From positions 1,280,501 to 1,344,500 of the forward strand of contig NW_020167525.1 in assembly GCF_001641265.1 (NCBI RefSeq): DNA of 64,000 nt, written 5' to 3'. This DNA comes from Pseudogymnoascus destructans (taxonomy: Eukaryota; Ascomycota; Leotiomycetes; Thelebolales; Thelebolaceae). Numbering within the stretch: position 1 is the first letter of the stretch; each line of letters begins with the position of its first letter. This document shows positions 45,701-55,861 of this stretch, one piece after another. The position numbers were made by a program, and so were the translations under genes. The notes under the pieces are model-generated. The model saw only the letters and a list, made by a program, of their open reading frames with translations, was not told where the DNA came from and made no database searches.

Positions 45701-46976
45701 AATACGCGGGTAATTGCCTGTTTTGGGTGACTGATTTGTTATAATCTTCGCGGATCATTGCTAGCTGGTGTTCTAGGAATGCAGAGATGTCCTCCTTGAT
45801 AATAGGTTCAGGAATTTGATGTAGAGCTAGTCCTTCATATTTACCGCTTATATCCTCAAAGCCGAGGCGAATTGGAAGCTCTGGCCTGCTTGTCAAAAAG
45901 AACTTGATTTGTATAGATGTTATCTGCTTCACTTGTGAGAATAGGCGAATTATAGTTCTGACGTCCTCTTCTCTGTCGCATTCGTCAAGGGCATCGATCA
46001 CAATCACTATGCTTGAAGACTTCTGAGGATGGGTTTGTATTTTTACTAACAGTTGCAAGACAAGTGTGTCAAATTGTTGCTTCAAAGCCTTCTTGGAGAT
46101 TCCCGGGTCGGCTTCGATCGCATTCTGGACGTGCAGCGCCAAGGAAGGTAGTTTTTGGATGAGCTGAGTAGCAATTGTTGTAATAAACATTCCTGCGTGG
46201 CCACGGTCGCCTTCACCCCTCTTGAAGAAGAAGCTGGCGCCGAGGTCTCCCTTGTCGGCGAAGGTTTGGGACACTGTGCGGGAAATCGTAGATTTGCCAG
46301 TGCCCGCCATACCGTTCAGCCAGAATATACGTTCGCTGCCTCGATTGCTAGCCCAGGTATCTATTTGTCGAAGTAGTTCCACTCGAGTGCCTTGGTAACA
46401 TCTAGCATTGTGTTCTTCGCTGTGGGAGTCGAACTCGGCGTTGTCGGCGGACCGCAATTTGTCAAGAACGATTTTTTGATGGATGTCAAGAACTTGTAGC
46501 CTGTAAGCACTACTGTCAACTCCTGCTATTCAAAATATGAACGACATCACGTACTCTTGGTCGACTTGGAGACTGAAAGATATGTTGTCCTTGCAATTTC
46601 CGAGTTTCTTCATAATCCCATCCACCTCCTTGCTCTTGAGAGGCCATCTTAAGGCGCGCATTCCATAACGACTCATCAATTTATTTGTTGTACGAGGCTC
46701 GTGTTTTGTCTCTAGTTGGTCGAGCTGCTTCTTGCAGTCCTTGACTGCCTCACGCAAGCTCTGGGATTCCTGGAGTTTCACACCATTTGGACCGTCGCAC
46801 AGTGACTGGACCCTCTCAAGTGTTACTTTCAATCCTTGGGCCTCCCGTTGAAGGCGTTCAATGTCGTCTCGGGCATTCTTAACATTGGCGTAGTACTCAG
46901 AGCACCATGAAGCAACCTTTGCGGATAGATCGATCACTGTGATAACGCTTGAGGCAAGTCCGAGAGCTTCTGCCAT
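42776..46976 (-). CDS. STAND/NLR receptor: Helo-like domain, NACHT, 12 WD40 repeats
   Basis: Three exons (46976-46555, 46500-44892, 44839-42776) join with perfect phases across introns of 54 and 52 bases to give about 1,364 residues, with no stop. Residues 1-140 (MAEALGLASSVITVIDL...) match the Helo-like N-terminal domain of fungal STAND proteins. The NACHT domain has Walker A GMAGTGKST (about residue 203), Walker B VIVIDALDECD and the sensor FFLTSRPE. From about residue 750, twelve WD40 repeats of 42 residues (the seventh is two shorter) are almost identical except at a few positions just after GHS/GHG, such as GVVR, DWVS, IWVS, AGVD, HLVS and GDYVN. A short conserved tail ends in IAIGCSTGKVF-like sequence. 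Such NWD proteins act in heterokaryon incompatibility and immunity: ligand recognition by the propeller triggers nucleotide-dependent oligomerisation and cell death. The gene is enclosed by inverted repeats; only about 150 bases separate its ATG from the right repeat, so its promoter probably lies in that repeat. Confidence 0.92.
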
Positions 46977-47126
46977 TATTATTGCGATGAGGCAGATGAA
47001 GAGAGGGTGTCGCAGACATCTTTGTTCGTGCAGCTGAGGTTCAAGTTGGGTTGGGACGAAGCTATAGTGGCTGAGTAAACAAAGCCATCCCTCTGTGACA
47101 AGTATTCGTATTCACCCAAACAATTC

Positions 47127-47608
47127 AGCCACAGCTCTAATGAGCCACACCGCAGTCCCTGATCAGTCACAGCCTCGCCAAGTATGACGTAAGCAAATTA
47201 ATTATAGAAACGTGGGAGGTATTAATCTGCGTGGCGACCATGCATAAATTTGCGCCGTACAGCCGCCACAAGGCTCATGACGATCTCCCGCATCGTATTG
47301 GAGCCTAAAAGCTTAGATAAGACTCTTTTATGGGTAAATGGAGTGATGAGAGTTTGTGGTGATGCTGTAGGTCGAGGGGTTCTATTATACTTCGAGTTGA
47401 CGCCCTTCGCAATCAGGCGCGACAGCGACGACGTGATCGTAAATTTCAGAGTAGCTGGGGTTTGGACTGTTTAGGAGTGATCACACAACACGACTGACAC
47501 AAAAATATTGGAGTTTTCAATGGACTTACAAGTTTAATATCAATTGAATTCAAAGTACTAATAGTTTGTCCCGTCATGGGGTGCGTCCCGTGATGCAGGG
47601 ATGCACGT
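47127..47608 (-). repeat. Right terminal inverted repeat of the NLR element
   Basis: Reverse complement of the left repeat. The outer terminus is GGGATGCACGT followed by TA. It also covers the probable upstream control region of the NLR gene. Confidence 0.9.
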
Positions 47609-47966
47609 TATTAAAGATGAATAACACTTGTCTTTTACGTATTACCGTGACTGCTGGCACGTATTTTGGTCAATACAAATAGATAAAAAATTGTCATAAT
47701 CAATATTATAGAACTTTATTCGCCATAGTCGATGTTTACCTTTATTTTTAGGATTCATTATCCAAGGATATGAATGAAAACCACGTATATAGCAGAATCT
47801 CGAATAAGTGGTAGATAGCTGACATCGTTGCCTCAGTATATGGCAGCCAATTTCAACTACAAAGAGTAATAGCTGCAGGTAAAATTGGCGTCGGTCCAGT
47901 TCAATGTTTTTAAGTTTGGCCGACATTTAGATCATCTCCTAGCTTACATTCTCTGCTTGATAAGAA
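47609..47966. other. Right flank of the NLR element
   Basis: AT-rich. A 94-codon minus-strand frame (47642-47926) has no recognisable family. The TPR remnant starts soon after. Confidence 0.3.
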
Positions 47967-49100
47967 ACAGCGCATCCGCGACGACGAGCAATAGGACACA
48001 ATTATGAATAACCTCGCTATCACGCTCAATGATCAGGGTAAGCTCGGTGAGGGAGCTGCCATGCAGCAGGAGGTGCTCGAAAAGCTACAGCGCATCCTTG
48101 GCGATGAGCATTTAGACACAATCACGGCCATGTCTAACCTCGCTATCACGCTCGGCGATCAAGGAAAACTAGATGAGGCAGCCTGCGTGCAGCAGGAGGC
48201 GCTCGAAAAGCTACAGCGCATCCTCGGCGATGAGCACCCGCACACGATATTAGTTATGCATAACCTCGCTATCACGCTCAGCGATCAAGGAAAACTTGAC
48301 GAGGCAGGTGCCATGCAGCAGGAGGTGACCGAGAAGCTACAACGCATCCACGGCAACGACCACCCAGACACAATCACGGCGATGTCTAATCTTGCTATCA
48401 CGCTCGGCGATCAAGGAAACCTCGATGAGGCAGCCTGCATGGAGCAGAAGGTGCTCGAGAAACGGCAGGTCATCCTCGGCGACGAGCACCCGGACACAAT
48501 CACGGCCATGTCAAATCTTGCTATCACGCTCGGCGATCAAGGAAACCTTGATGAGGCAGCCTGCATGGAGCAGAAGGTGCTCGAGAAACGGCAGCGCATA
48601 CTTGGCGACAAGCATCCGGACACAGTCACTGCCATGAATGACCTCGCTATCACGCTGAGAGATCAGGGTAAGCTTAGCAAGGCAGCCGCCATGCAGCCGG
48701 AGGCGCTCAAAAATCTACCGAGGATGTGCTGCCGTTTCTCGAGCACCTTCTGCTGCATGCAGGCTGCCTCATCGAATTTTCCTTGATCGCCGAGCGTGAT
48801 AGCAAGATTAGACATGGCCGTGATCGTGCCTGCATGCGCATCGCTGAGGATGCGCTGGATGAGCACCCGGACACAATTGTAGGTATGCATAACCTTGCTG
48901 TCACGCTTAGCAATCAAGGCAAGCTTAATGAGGCAGCTACAATACAGCATGAGGTGCTTGAGAAGCAGATGCACATCCTCGGAGGCAAGCATTCAGACAC
49001 GACCACTGCCATGTACAACCTCGCCATCAATGCAGTCAGAATCTATAGTATTCAAACAAAGGTGCTGCTTATGGACACGATGGAGGGGCTAAAAAATATT
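47967..49100 (+). pseudogene. TPR-array remnant of a kinesin light chain-type protein
   Basis: Six or more 42-residue TPR units in tandem (LAITLxDQGKLDEA, MQQEVLEKLQRILGDEHPDT). Units are nearly identical in DNA. The frame is interrupted by TAG at 47992-47994 upstream of the first Met (48004), is scrambled where one unit is inverted (48721-48856), and resumes as DEHPDTIVGMHNLAVTLS to the stop near 49100. No NB-ARC or NACHT domain precedes it, so it is a fragment of a larger receptor-type gene. TPR domains of this class are the recognition part of fungal NLRs. Confidence 0.75.
48721..48856 (-). repeat. Single inverted TPR unit
   Basis: This block is the reverse complement of one TPR unit, read on the minus strand as QRILSDAHAGT, MSNLAITLGDQGKF and MQQKVLEKRQH. 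It is bounded by AGGATGTGCTG on the left and AGGATGCGCTG on the right, which are inverse copies of the CAGCGCATCCT sequence at each unit boundary. The inversion therefore spans almost exactly one unit. Confidence 0.85.
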
Positions 49101-49814
49101 TAAAATAACTTAGTCTACTAAGCTATACAGTAATGTACTCTGCAAATTAGAACATTGCGCAATCGCGCTGCTGCTGCTGCTTAGTACTAATGCCGAGACT
49201 GAAAGCAATGAAGGTCAGTCGGCACTATCGCGACGCTGAAGCGGGTATTAACCCATCAAATCTGATGTTATATATGTAGCCAAATCCCAACCGTGGCGCT
49301 GAGGTTTGTCGATGTTAAGGCAGCAATCACGTGCAAGGAGGTGCAACTCAAAACTGTTGGAGGGAAAGGAGGACATGGGCGTGGGGATTCGGTGGAAATT
49401 AGGCCCTGAGACACCCGTATTTCCCAGGGCGACCGTCCAGCTCCCATACTGGGTGGCCGTGCTGATCTGCTGCAGCCACCGAAATCCTCCACCGCTCAGG
49501 TGATTACCACCCAGCCGTACGGGGTTTTTCCCCATTCCCTACATATAGAATACGTAGGCCCGTAGGATAGTATAGGAATTCAATTGTTTCATTTTTACTC
49601 TAAATTACCATATTTACTGTGAGCGTTCTGTTCCGTTGCACCCGGGATTAATTACGGTCGCCGGAGATCTACATACAGTCCTGGCCCTACATCCCCGGAC
49701 CGTAGAATTACTCCCAACAAAAACCAGGCAACAGTAGAGAATTTTTTAGGCAGCAATCCACAAATCACGTGTGACGCTCATGGTGCTGTAAATAAGTTCG
49801 TCATAGAGATCCGA
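49101..49814. other. Intergenic, no supported gene
   Basis: Includes a CTG-rich stretch near 49170-49180. The frames at 49248-49535 are unsupported. Nothing else is recognised. Confidence 0.3.
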
Positions 49815-51330
49815 TACGAGGCGTGTCGCGAAATGTGGATGGCGTAAAGTAGATCATGTTGGATGGCAGGGTAGGTGAGACATTTGGAAAAGAGCGATCA
49901 GCGGGAAGGCCAGAGAGTGCTTGTTCCAACAATAGCTGTGTCAATAAATGTGGCTGCCGTATGAGATCTGGATGGCAGGTCAGGTGAGATATTTAGAATA
50001 AAGCGATTAGCAGGTTGGTTAGAAAGTGCTTATCCCAACAATAAGTATGTCAATAAATGTGGATGGCGAAGGTGGATCATGTTGGATGGCAGGTCAGGTG
50101 AGACATTCAGAAAAAAGGGACGGCAGGGAGGTCAAAAACTGCTTATTTGAACAATAGATCTGGCAATAAATGTGGATGGCGTATGCAGATCGTGCTGGAT
50201 GGCAGGGTAGGTGAGACATTAGAAAAAAAGCGATCGTCAGGGACGCCAGAAACTGCTTATTCTAATAATTCATCTGGCAATAAATGTGGGTGGCGTATGT
50301 AGATCATGTTGGATGGCAGGGTAGGTGAGACATTAGAAAAAAAGCGATCGTCAGGGACGCCAGAAACTGCTTATTCTAATAATTCATCTGGCAATAAATG
50401 TGGGTGGCATATGTAGATCATGTTGGATGGCAGGTCAGGTGAGACATTAGAAAAAAAGCGATCGTCAGGGACGCCAGAAACTGCTTATTCTAATAATTCA
50501 TCTGGCAATAAATGTGGGTGGCGTATGTAGATCATGTTGGATGGCAGGTCAGGTGAGACATTCAGAAAAAAGGGATCGGCAGGGAGGTCAAAAGCTGCTT
50601 ATTCAAACAATAGATCTGGCAATAAATGTAGGTGGCGAAGGTGGATCATGTTGGATGGCAGGCCAGGTAGACGTTTAAAAAAAGCGATCGGCAGGGAGGC
50701 CACAAAGCGCTTATTCCAACAATAGATATGTCAATAAATGTGGGTGAGATATTTAAAAATGGTGATCAGCAGGGACGTCAGAAACTGCTTATTTTAACAG
50801 TAGGTCTGTCAATAAATGTGGCTAGCGTGTGCAGATCATGTTGGGTGGCAGGTCAGGTGAGACATTCAGAAAAAGGGGATCGCCGGGGAGGCCACAAACT
50901 GCTTACAAAATGTGGGTGGCGTATGAAAATCATTCTGGATGACAGGGTAGGTGAGACATTCAGAAAAAAGGGATCGGCAGGGAGGTCAGAAACTGCTTAT
51001 TCCAACAACAGATGAAAAACGAATTGTGGGTGGCGTAAGTAGACCATGTTGGACGGCAGGGTAGGTGAGACAATTGCAAAAAGGGATCGGCAGGGACACC
51101 AGAAAGTGCTTATTCCAACAACAGACGAGTCACAAAATGTGGGTGGCGAAGGTAGATCATGTTGGATGGCAGGGTAACTATCTGAGACATTTTTTTTTTA
51201 AAAAAAGGCGATCGCCGGGGACGTCAGAAAGTGCTTATTCTAATAATAGGTCTGTTAGTAAGTGTCGGTGGCGAAGGTAGATCATGTTGGGGAGGTCGGA
51301 AAGTGCTTATTCCAACAATAGCTGTCCCTG
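49815..51330 (+). repeat. 114-bp minisatellite family, array C
   Basis: About thirteen units. Three successive units (about 50187-50528) repeat at an exact 114-base spacing and are nearly identical, so this part expanded recently; the ends are diverged. Conserved pieces are GATCATGTTGGATGGCAGG, GGTGAGACATT, GCGATCGTCAGGGA and CTGCTTATTC. Open frames across it, such as 50534-50725, come from the repeat. Confidence 0.92.
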
Positions 51331-52095
51331 GGCCGACCCATCCGAGGTAGACGCAGATACTTGGTACGGACCAAAGCTTGTTGAAGAGATGGTTCCTACC
51401 TGAATCGCGGAATCCGAAGTACGATCGATTGTTCAAGATCATGAATTAAACCCTCCTGAATCTCTCGTAAGTGCAAAAGATTATCGGAGACTTAGGGTTT
51501 CCTACCAACTGGATCTCAAAAAGGCCCAGGACGAAGAGACTGGAAGACAGGCCCGCACTGCGCCATCACAGAGTTCAATCCTTTTTAATCCAGGCTTCGA
51601 AATGTGTAGCCAGTGACCCGAATAAACCCTACAACGGCCTGTACCTGGCAAATCCGGTTCGTCCATGGTGGAACTTTCCGTAGAACATGGTCTCCCCATC
51701 GTCGCTCCAGCGGAGGAGGAAGGCAGGGGCATCCGCCCGGACGACATCAAGTCGCACATATTGTTGCAGTCACGATCGCAGGGCGTACTCAAGGAAGAGG
51801 AGCCGCTGAACGTAGATCAGCCCAGAGAGGAGCGTAGGAATTAGAAAGAAATATTCATCACGAGTGATAAATACGGACCATTGTCAACCAGCCAAATTTA
51901 GCACAAGCGTCGCGTTTAGAGCATACAGTATGTATAGTAGTCTTTGGTACTAGCTTCTTCGCAAACTCTCCCTTGTGAAGTGGACACCCGTGCGGTATTA
52001 TGCAAGGCTAATTAGACGACACCACATGGCACCTGGTTAAATTATAAATTGTGCTATGACTTCTTACTGCAGTATGCATTTCGTCTGCAATCTAG
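51331..52095. other. Gene-poor, possibly a degraded coding relic
   Basis: Around 51340-51840 the plus strand reads in pieces like protein (ADTWYGPKLVEEM, SAKDYRRLRVSYQLDL, LLQSRSQGVLKEEEP) with several stops. It may be a decayed gene, but I cannot assign a family. Confidence 0.3.
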
Positions 52096-55000
52096 TCATG
52101 ACCGCTGGCGCTTCTTTACCTCTCTATCGTTAGTACCTTTGCGCTTCCTCTTTACACCATCTCGCCTACCAAAAGGCAGTCCCAATCCCTGTGCTTCTAT
52201 CAACCAGTTAACTGCGAATGGAGAACCACTGATGTGATAAGGTTCAGAGCCTCTTTCCTGAAGTTGTAGCGAAACTAAATCTTCTTTGCTATTGACGTCA
52301 AAACACACCCTCTTCCTAAAGTTTCCATCTCTTGCAAGAGATGATCGGTCTTGGACGGAGCCTGGGAGCATGCGACCTCGAAGGAGAAATGCCGCCGACA
52401 ATCCCGTCAATCGTCTTAGCAAGGCGTTAAATGCAGGAGAATTGGCTCTATGGCAACATAAGATATAACCAGTACATGAATACTTGCCATTTTCTTTCCT
52501 GGGGACGCTCTCTAACTCTAGCTCAAACACGAAGAACTCCGCGATGAGGCAGTGTGCAAGCTGATCTAGCTGGCTTAGTTGAAGCGCCACTTCTCCTTGT
52601 GCGAGGGCCTTCATTTCAGGTATCTTGCTTGAGTCGTCCAAACGGGGCTGCTGGCTACGGAATTCTATGTTAAACCGGAAGTACTCACCTCGCCTTTTGT
52701 TCGTTACAGTCGTTAGATCCTCGACACTATTTGCTACCTTTTTGTAAACAGCATCGCTACTCTCTTGACCATCCATAGACGACCAGAGTACACGACAGAG
52801 TCGGAAGAACCATAAATCTTTCCACCAGGAGTTTGACCCGTGCAACTCAGGCTCACGTTCAGGTGCCTTGCCGGTGCCTAGAGACACCTTTAAAGTAGAC
52901 CTTTTAGCAAAAAGATCGTTAGGGAAGAAATCCTTTATCTCTGCTAGCGCAACTTTTGTTGGATTGTTGAATGTTAGTCCCCCATCCTAGAACTTTCCCA
53001 GGTCTTCAATCTTCTTTGGGGTGAATATTCTGTAAACGTTAGCAGCAACGTTAGCCGGACGCCAAAGATGTCGCTCACCCTGGTGCTGCAGATGTAGACC
53101 TCGCACTATATTACGTTAGCTGGAGTCTGCTTCACGGATGATTGTTTTACATCTCCCAAACAAGTGCGTTGCCTCGCAAAACACTATAGTCATACTTCTT
53201 GCCTTTCCTATCTCCTAGGCTGTTGTAGTTTGTGAAAAGAAATGGCTCCGGCTTTATTGTGGAGGCAACTACCCCAATTTTAGTTCCCATAGCCGTGGCG
53301 CTTGAGCAGTCGAGGATAGTCTCATTACTACCGAATACATCTCGAAGTGCTCTTTCTATATTGCGAGCAGGGTAGATACCATCAGTAAATAAGGAGACTA
53401 AGATTGCTCGGAAGTACGAGATATAGTGTAGTTCGAATGCCCGTTTAGCTAACCGTTCAAAGAGGTCTATGCAGTCTTCTACTGATAGCCCCTTGTGACT
53501 TAAAGCCAAGGCAATTATACCCCCTTGTAGACCAGGTCAGCATTAGACCTGTCCGCATGAAACCTATGGTGACTTACCAGAACTTGTACCGAATACGAAA
53601 TCAAAATTCCCCTGAACTGGGTATGGCAGTCCAATCCTTTCCTCTAGTGCTTGCAGAAATACCAGGGGAATTATACCTCTTGCTCCGCCTCCGTCAATGC
53701 TTAAGAGCCGGGCTGTAGCTGTAGGAGGCCTCACTTGTATGTTAACACCCGGCGTGTCTGTTTTGCAAAGGAAGCATTGGCGAATTTCGAAATTCCAGAC
53801 GTCGCTCTTGTGTCCATGCCTCCAGACACAGTTGTCGCATATAATATGTTTACATGGCAAGCAGTATCGAGGTCTACCGCTTAAACACACCAAACACGTA
53901 TTTTCTAAGCGAATAGTTAGCCAGTCGCGATTAAATTCGGATAACATTCGCAAATGCCACATGGCACTGGATACGTTATCAAGCTTAGCAAACGCTTCCG
54001 CTTGTTTTACAAACTCAACCTCTAGCAGCCTAATGAAGCTAGACGGGAGAATTAAATGTGTTGACCCCTCGTGGGCAAGAACTCCCGTTCGACAGACCTG
54101 ACGACATATCTCTTTGTAGGAGTTGCAGTAAACCTCGGCAGGGTTAAAGACTAGTATCAATTAGCAATGTCTGTGTATGAAGGCTAGCTCACAATGCATA
54201 TCTGGTGGATAGCTATTCAGTATAAAGCTTGAGGCAATAACAGGAATTGCAAACTGCAGCAACTTTTGGGGAGTTATAATTTTGCCAAGGAAGTCGACTA
54301 GATGGTCCCGCAAGTCGCTTGCCACGGGGTTCTCAGATTGTGACGCAGATATGAAGTTAAATGGTAAAGGCGAGTTCACATGTCTCAAAGCGTAGTGAAA
54401 AAAAGCAGTGAGGTGGTGAGCAGAGAAGAGCACCTCTGCAGTAATCCTGGCCTCTCGTACCTGGTCAGAAAAGTTTAGTAAGCGCTCGAACAGCTCTCGG
54501 TGCCTGGCTTTATTTGAGAGATTTTTATTGCGGCTAGCCAAGCCAAGGATTTGGATGTCTGAAAATTGTTCCGAGACATCCATCGTTGTCTCGTTGCTCA
54601 GCATCCGCTTGAATGCCTTAAGGTCAGACTCATCATTGTTGTGGGCATCGTCCCGCTCAGTCACGATTAAAACTTTTGGACGCGTCGACTTCGGTAGTGT
54701 TGACGGCTGGCCTAGGTCTAGCCAGAGGGCAAGTCGTTGTACGATTGGCTTAAACTTTCCAACGTCATCGTTGGAAAGTTTAAGCCAATCGTACAACGAC
54801 TTGCGGGGAAAGAAGCCTGAAGTAGATTCTGTCAGCGGATTCAGACAGTGTTGGAGTAACTAGAGTGCTAGCGTTTAGTGGCCTGCTATCTGTCTTGTGA
54901 CACTTCTCAATAGCAAGTGCACTTGTTAGTTTAGAGAGGTTAGGCAAATCCCCCTCGGCGAGCAAAACCGGTCTACTGCTAAAAACACTTGGGGGGTGGA

Positions 55001-55475
55001 TGTGGAGGTGAATCTCTCCGTATACTCGTCGACCGTTTAACTTTGTCTGACCTTCCCAGCTCGGCTCTTCATTATGCTTAGAGGGGTGGCAACTATATTT
55101 TGGCGGTGGGGAAAAGGATTTAGCAAGCTCTTTTATGGCCATAGCCTTAGACTTATTCCCTATAAATACGAAGAGACTTGGGGTTTGTTTATCTGGGTTT
55201 GGAAGGTCATCTAGAAGGGTCTGGAGTCTGTCGGTATTCTGGAGGAATACATCCCCATCATTAACAGCTAAACTGAGCCACTGTGTGTGTTTGCAATATC
55301 TCATCGCGGAAAGCCGTAAATTAAATATTAAAATAGTCGTACCTAAAATGATTGTTGATGAATTGTGAATGTCTGAGGTGCTACCAGAGAAGTGCCGGCG
55401 ATGAGGCCCTTTATTCACTCTTCTGTCCCAGCCAAGTACGTATGCTGTTGATGCAGGAAAAGGTGTGGTAGACAA
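52096..55475 (-). pseudogene. RING-finger patatin-like phospholipase (PLP), decayed
   Basis: The minus strand encodes, in order: an unassigned N-terminal part; a RING-like Cys/His finger (CLVCLSGRPRYCLPC, CDNCVWRHG, QCFLCKT); a patatin domain with the oxyanion motif DGGGARG; the Ser elbow GTSSGG, formed across an intron at 53524-53577; the catalytic DGG; and a basic C terminus. Another intron, 54151-54192, joins MHFFNPAEV. A TAG at 52987-52989 lies directly before the DGG (GKF-stop-DGG). Upstream, at the hairpin 54729-54804, the frame also changes between SADRIYF and FFPRKSLYDW. The 5' end (about 55300-55570) is unresolved. Patatin enzymes hydrolyse lipid acyl esters; RING-patatin genes are a recurrent accessory family in Starship elements. 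The domain call is firm, and the gene is probably inactive. Confidence 0.8.
54729..54804. repeat. Perfect hairpin with 36-bp arms inside the PLP gene
   Basis: Arms 54729-54764 and 54769-54804 are exact reverse complements around a TCAT loop. Outer ends read GCAAGTCGTTGTACGATTGG. On the minus strand the whole palindrome is translatable in the PLP frame, from SLYDWLKLSNDDVG to KFKPIVQRL. Confidence 0.95.
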
Positions 55476-55592
55476 CGTTTAGCCTCCCCGAGCTTTTAGC
55501 CAATCGGTCAAAGTAGGGGGACAAGGAATTCACAGAGAAAGGTAGGGGACGTGTCGATCCTGGCCTCATATTGGTCACATCGGTCTGCAAAG

Positions 55593-55797
55593 TTCGTGAA
55601 CATTCACGAACCCACAGCTTGCTCCACACATTCTTCAATCCTACTGGCTAAGGCAAGCGAAGTAAGTGTGGCGCGTGACGAGGACTCAAAGATCTATAAG
55701 AAGCGAATCGTTCCCATTGTTCGTGAACATTCACGAATCCCCCCCACTGTTCGTGAACATTCACGAATCTCCCCCACCGTTCATGAACATTCACGAA
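55593..55797. promoter_or_regulatory. Array of 18-bp palindromes between divergent genes
   Basis: TTCGTGAACATTCACGAA occurs at 55593-55610, 55720-55737 and 55750-55767, with a one-base variant at 55780-55797. Each is two TTCGTGAA half-sites facing each other across a CA spacer. The last three are spaced at exactly 30 bases, about three helical turns, so a dimeric regulator would bind on one face. They lie 65 to 270 bases upstream of the gene at 55862 and near the 5' end of the PLP gene. Confidence 0.6.
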
Positions 55798-55861
55798 TCC
55801 TCGACTAGTTCTTCGCACTTCGCAATATTTTATTTATTTGTTCATTATAGTTGTCGCCAGC

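Larger units (their letters stand above)
41936..47608 (-). mobile_element. Long-TIR element carrying a complete NLR gene
   Basis: A 5,673-bp unit bounded by inverted repeats that begin ACGTG(A/C)ATCCCTGCATC. It is flanked by TA on both sides (41934-41935 and 47609-47610), as expected for a Tc1/mariner-type target duplication. The only gene inside is the NACHT-WD40 receptor on the minus strand. No transposase is present, so it would have to move non-autonomously. Solo ends of the same family lie at 9362-9570 and 39365-39650. That the unit moves as a whole is inferred from the paired ends. Confidence 0.7.

Noticed and set aside
42070..47474. 74-codon frame present identically in both TIRs as a transposase
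   Set aside because: Too short and without a DDE or HTH signature; it is shared simply because the TIRs are nearly identical.
41936..47608. Two unrelated MITEs flanking the NLR by chance
   Set aside because: Each repeat has the ACGTG terminus only at its outer edge and lacks one at the inner edge, so neither looks like a complete MITE. Not excluded without empty-site data.
50534..51280. Short frames in minisatellite array C
   Set aside because: All derive from the 114-bp unit and reappear in arrays A and B with different breaks.
49815..51330. CRISPR-like array
   Set aside because: Units are tandem and diverged along their whole length with no constant-repeat/unique-spacer structure, and the DNA is fungal.
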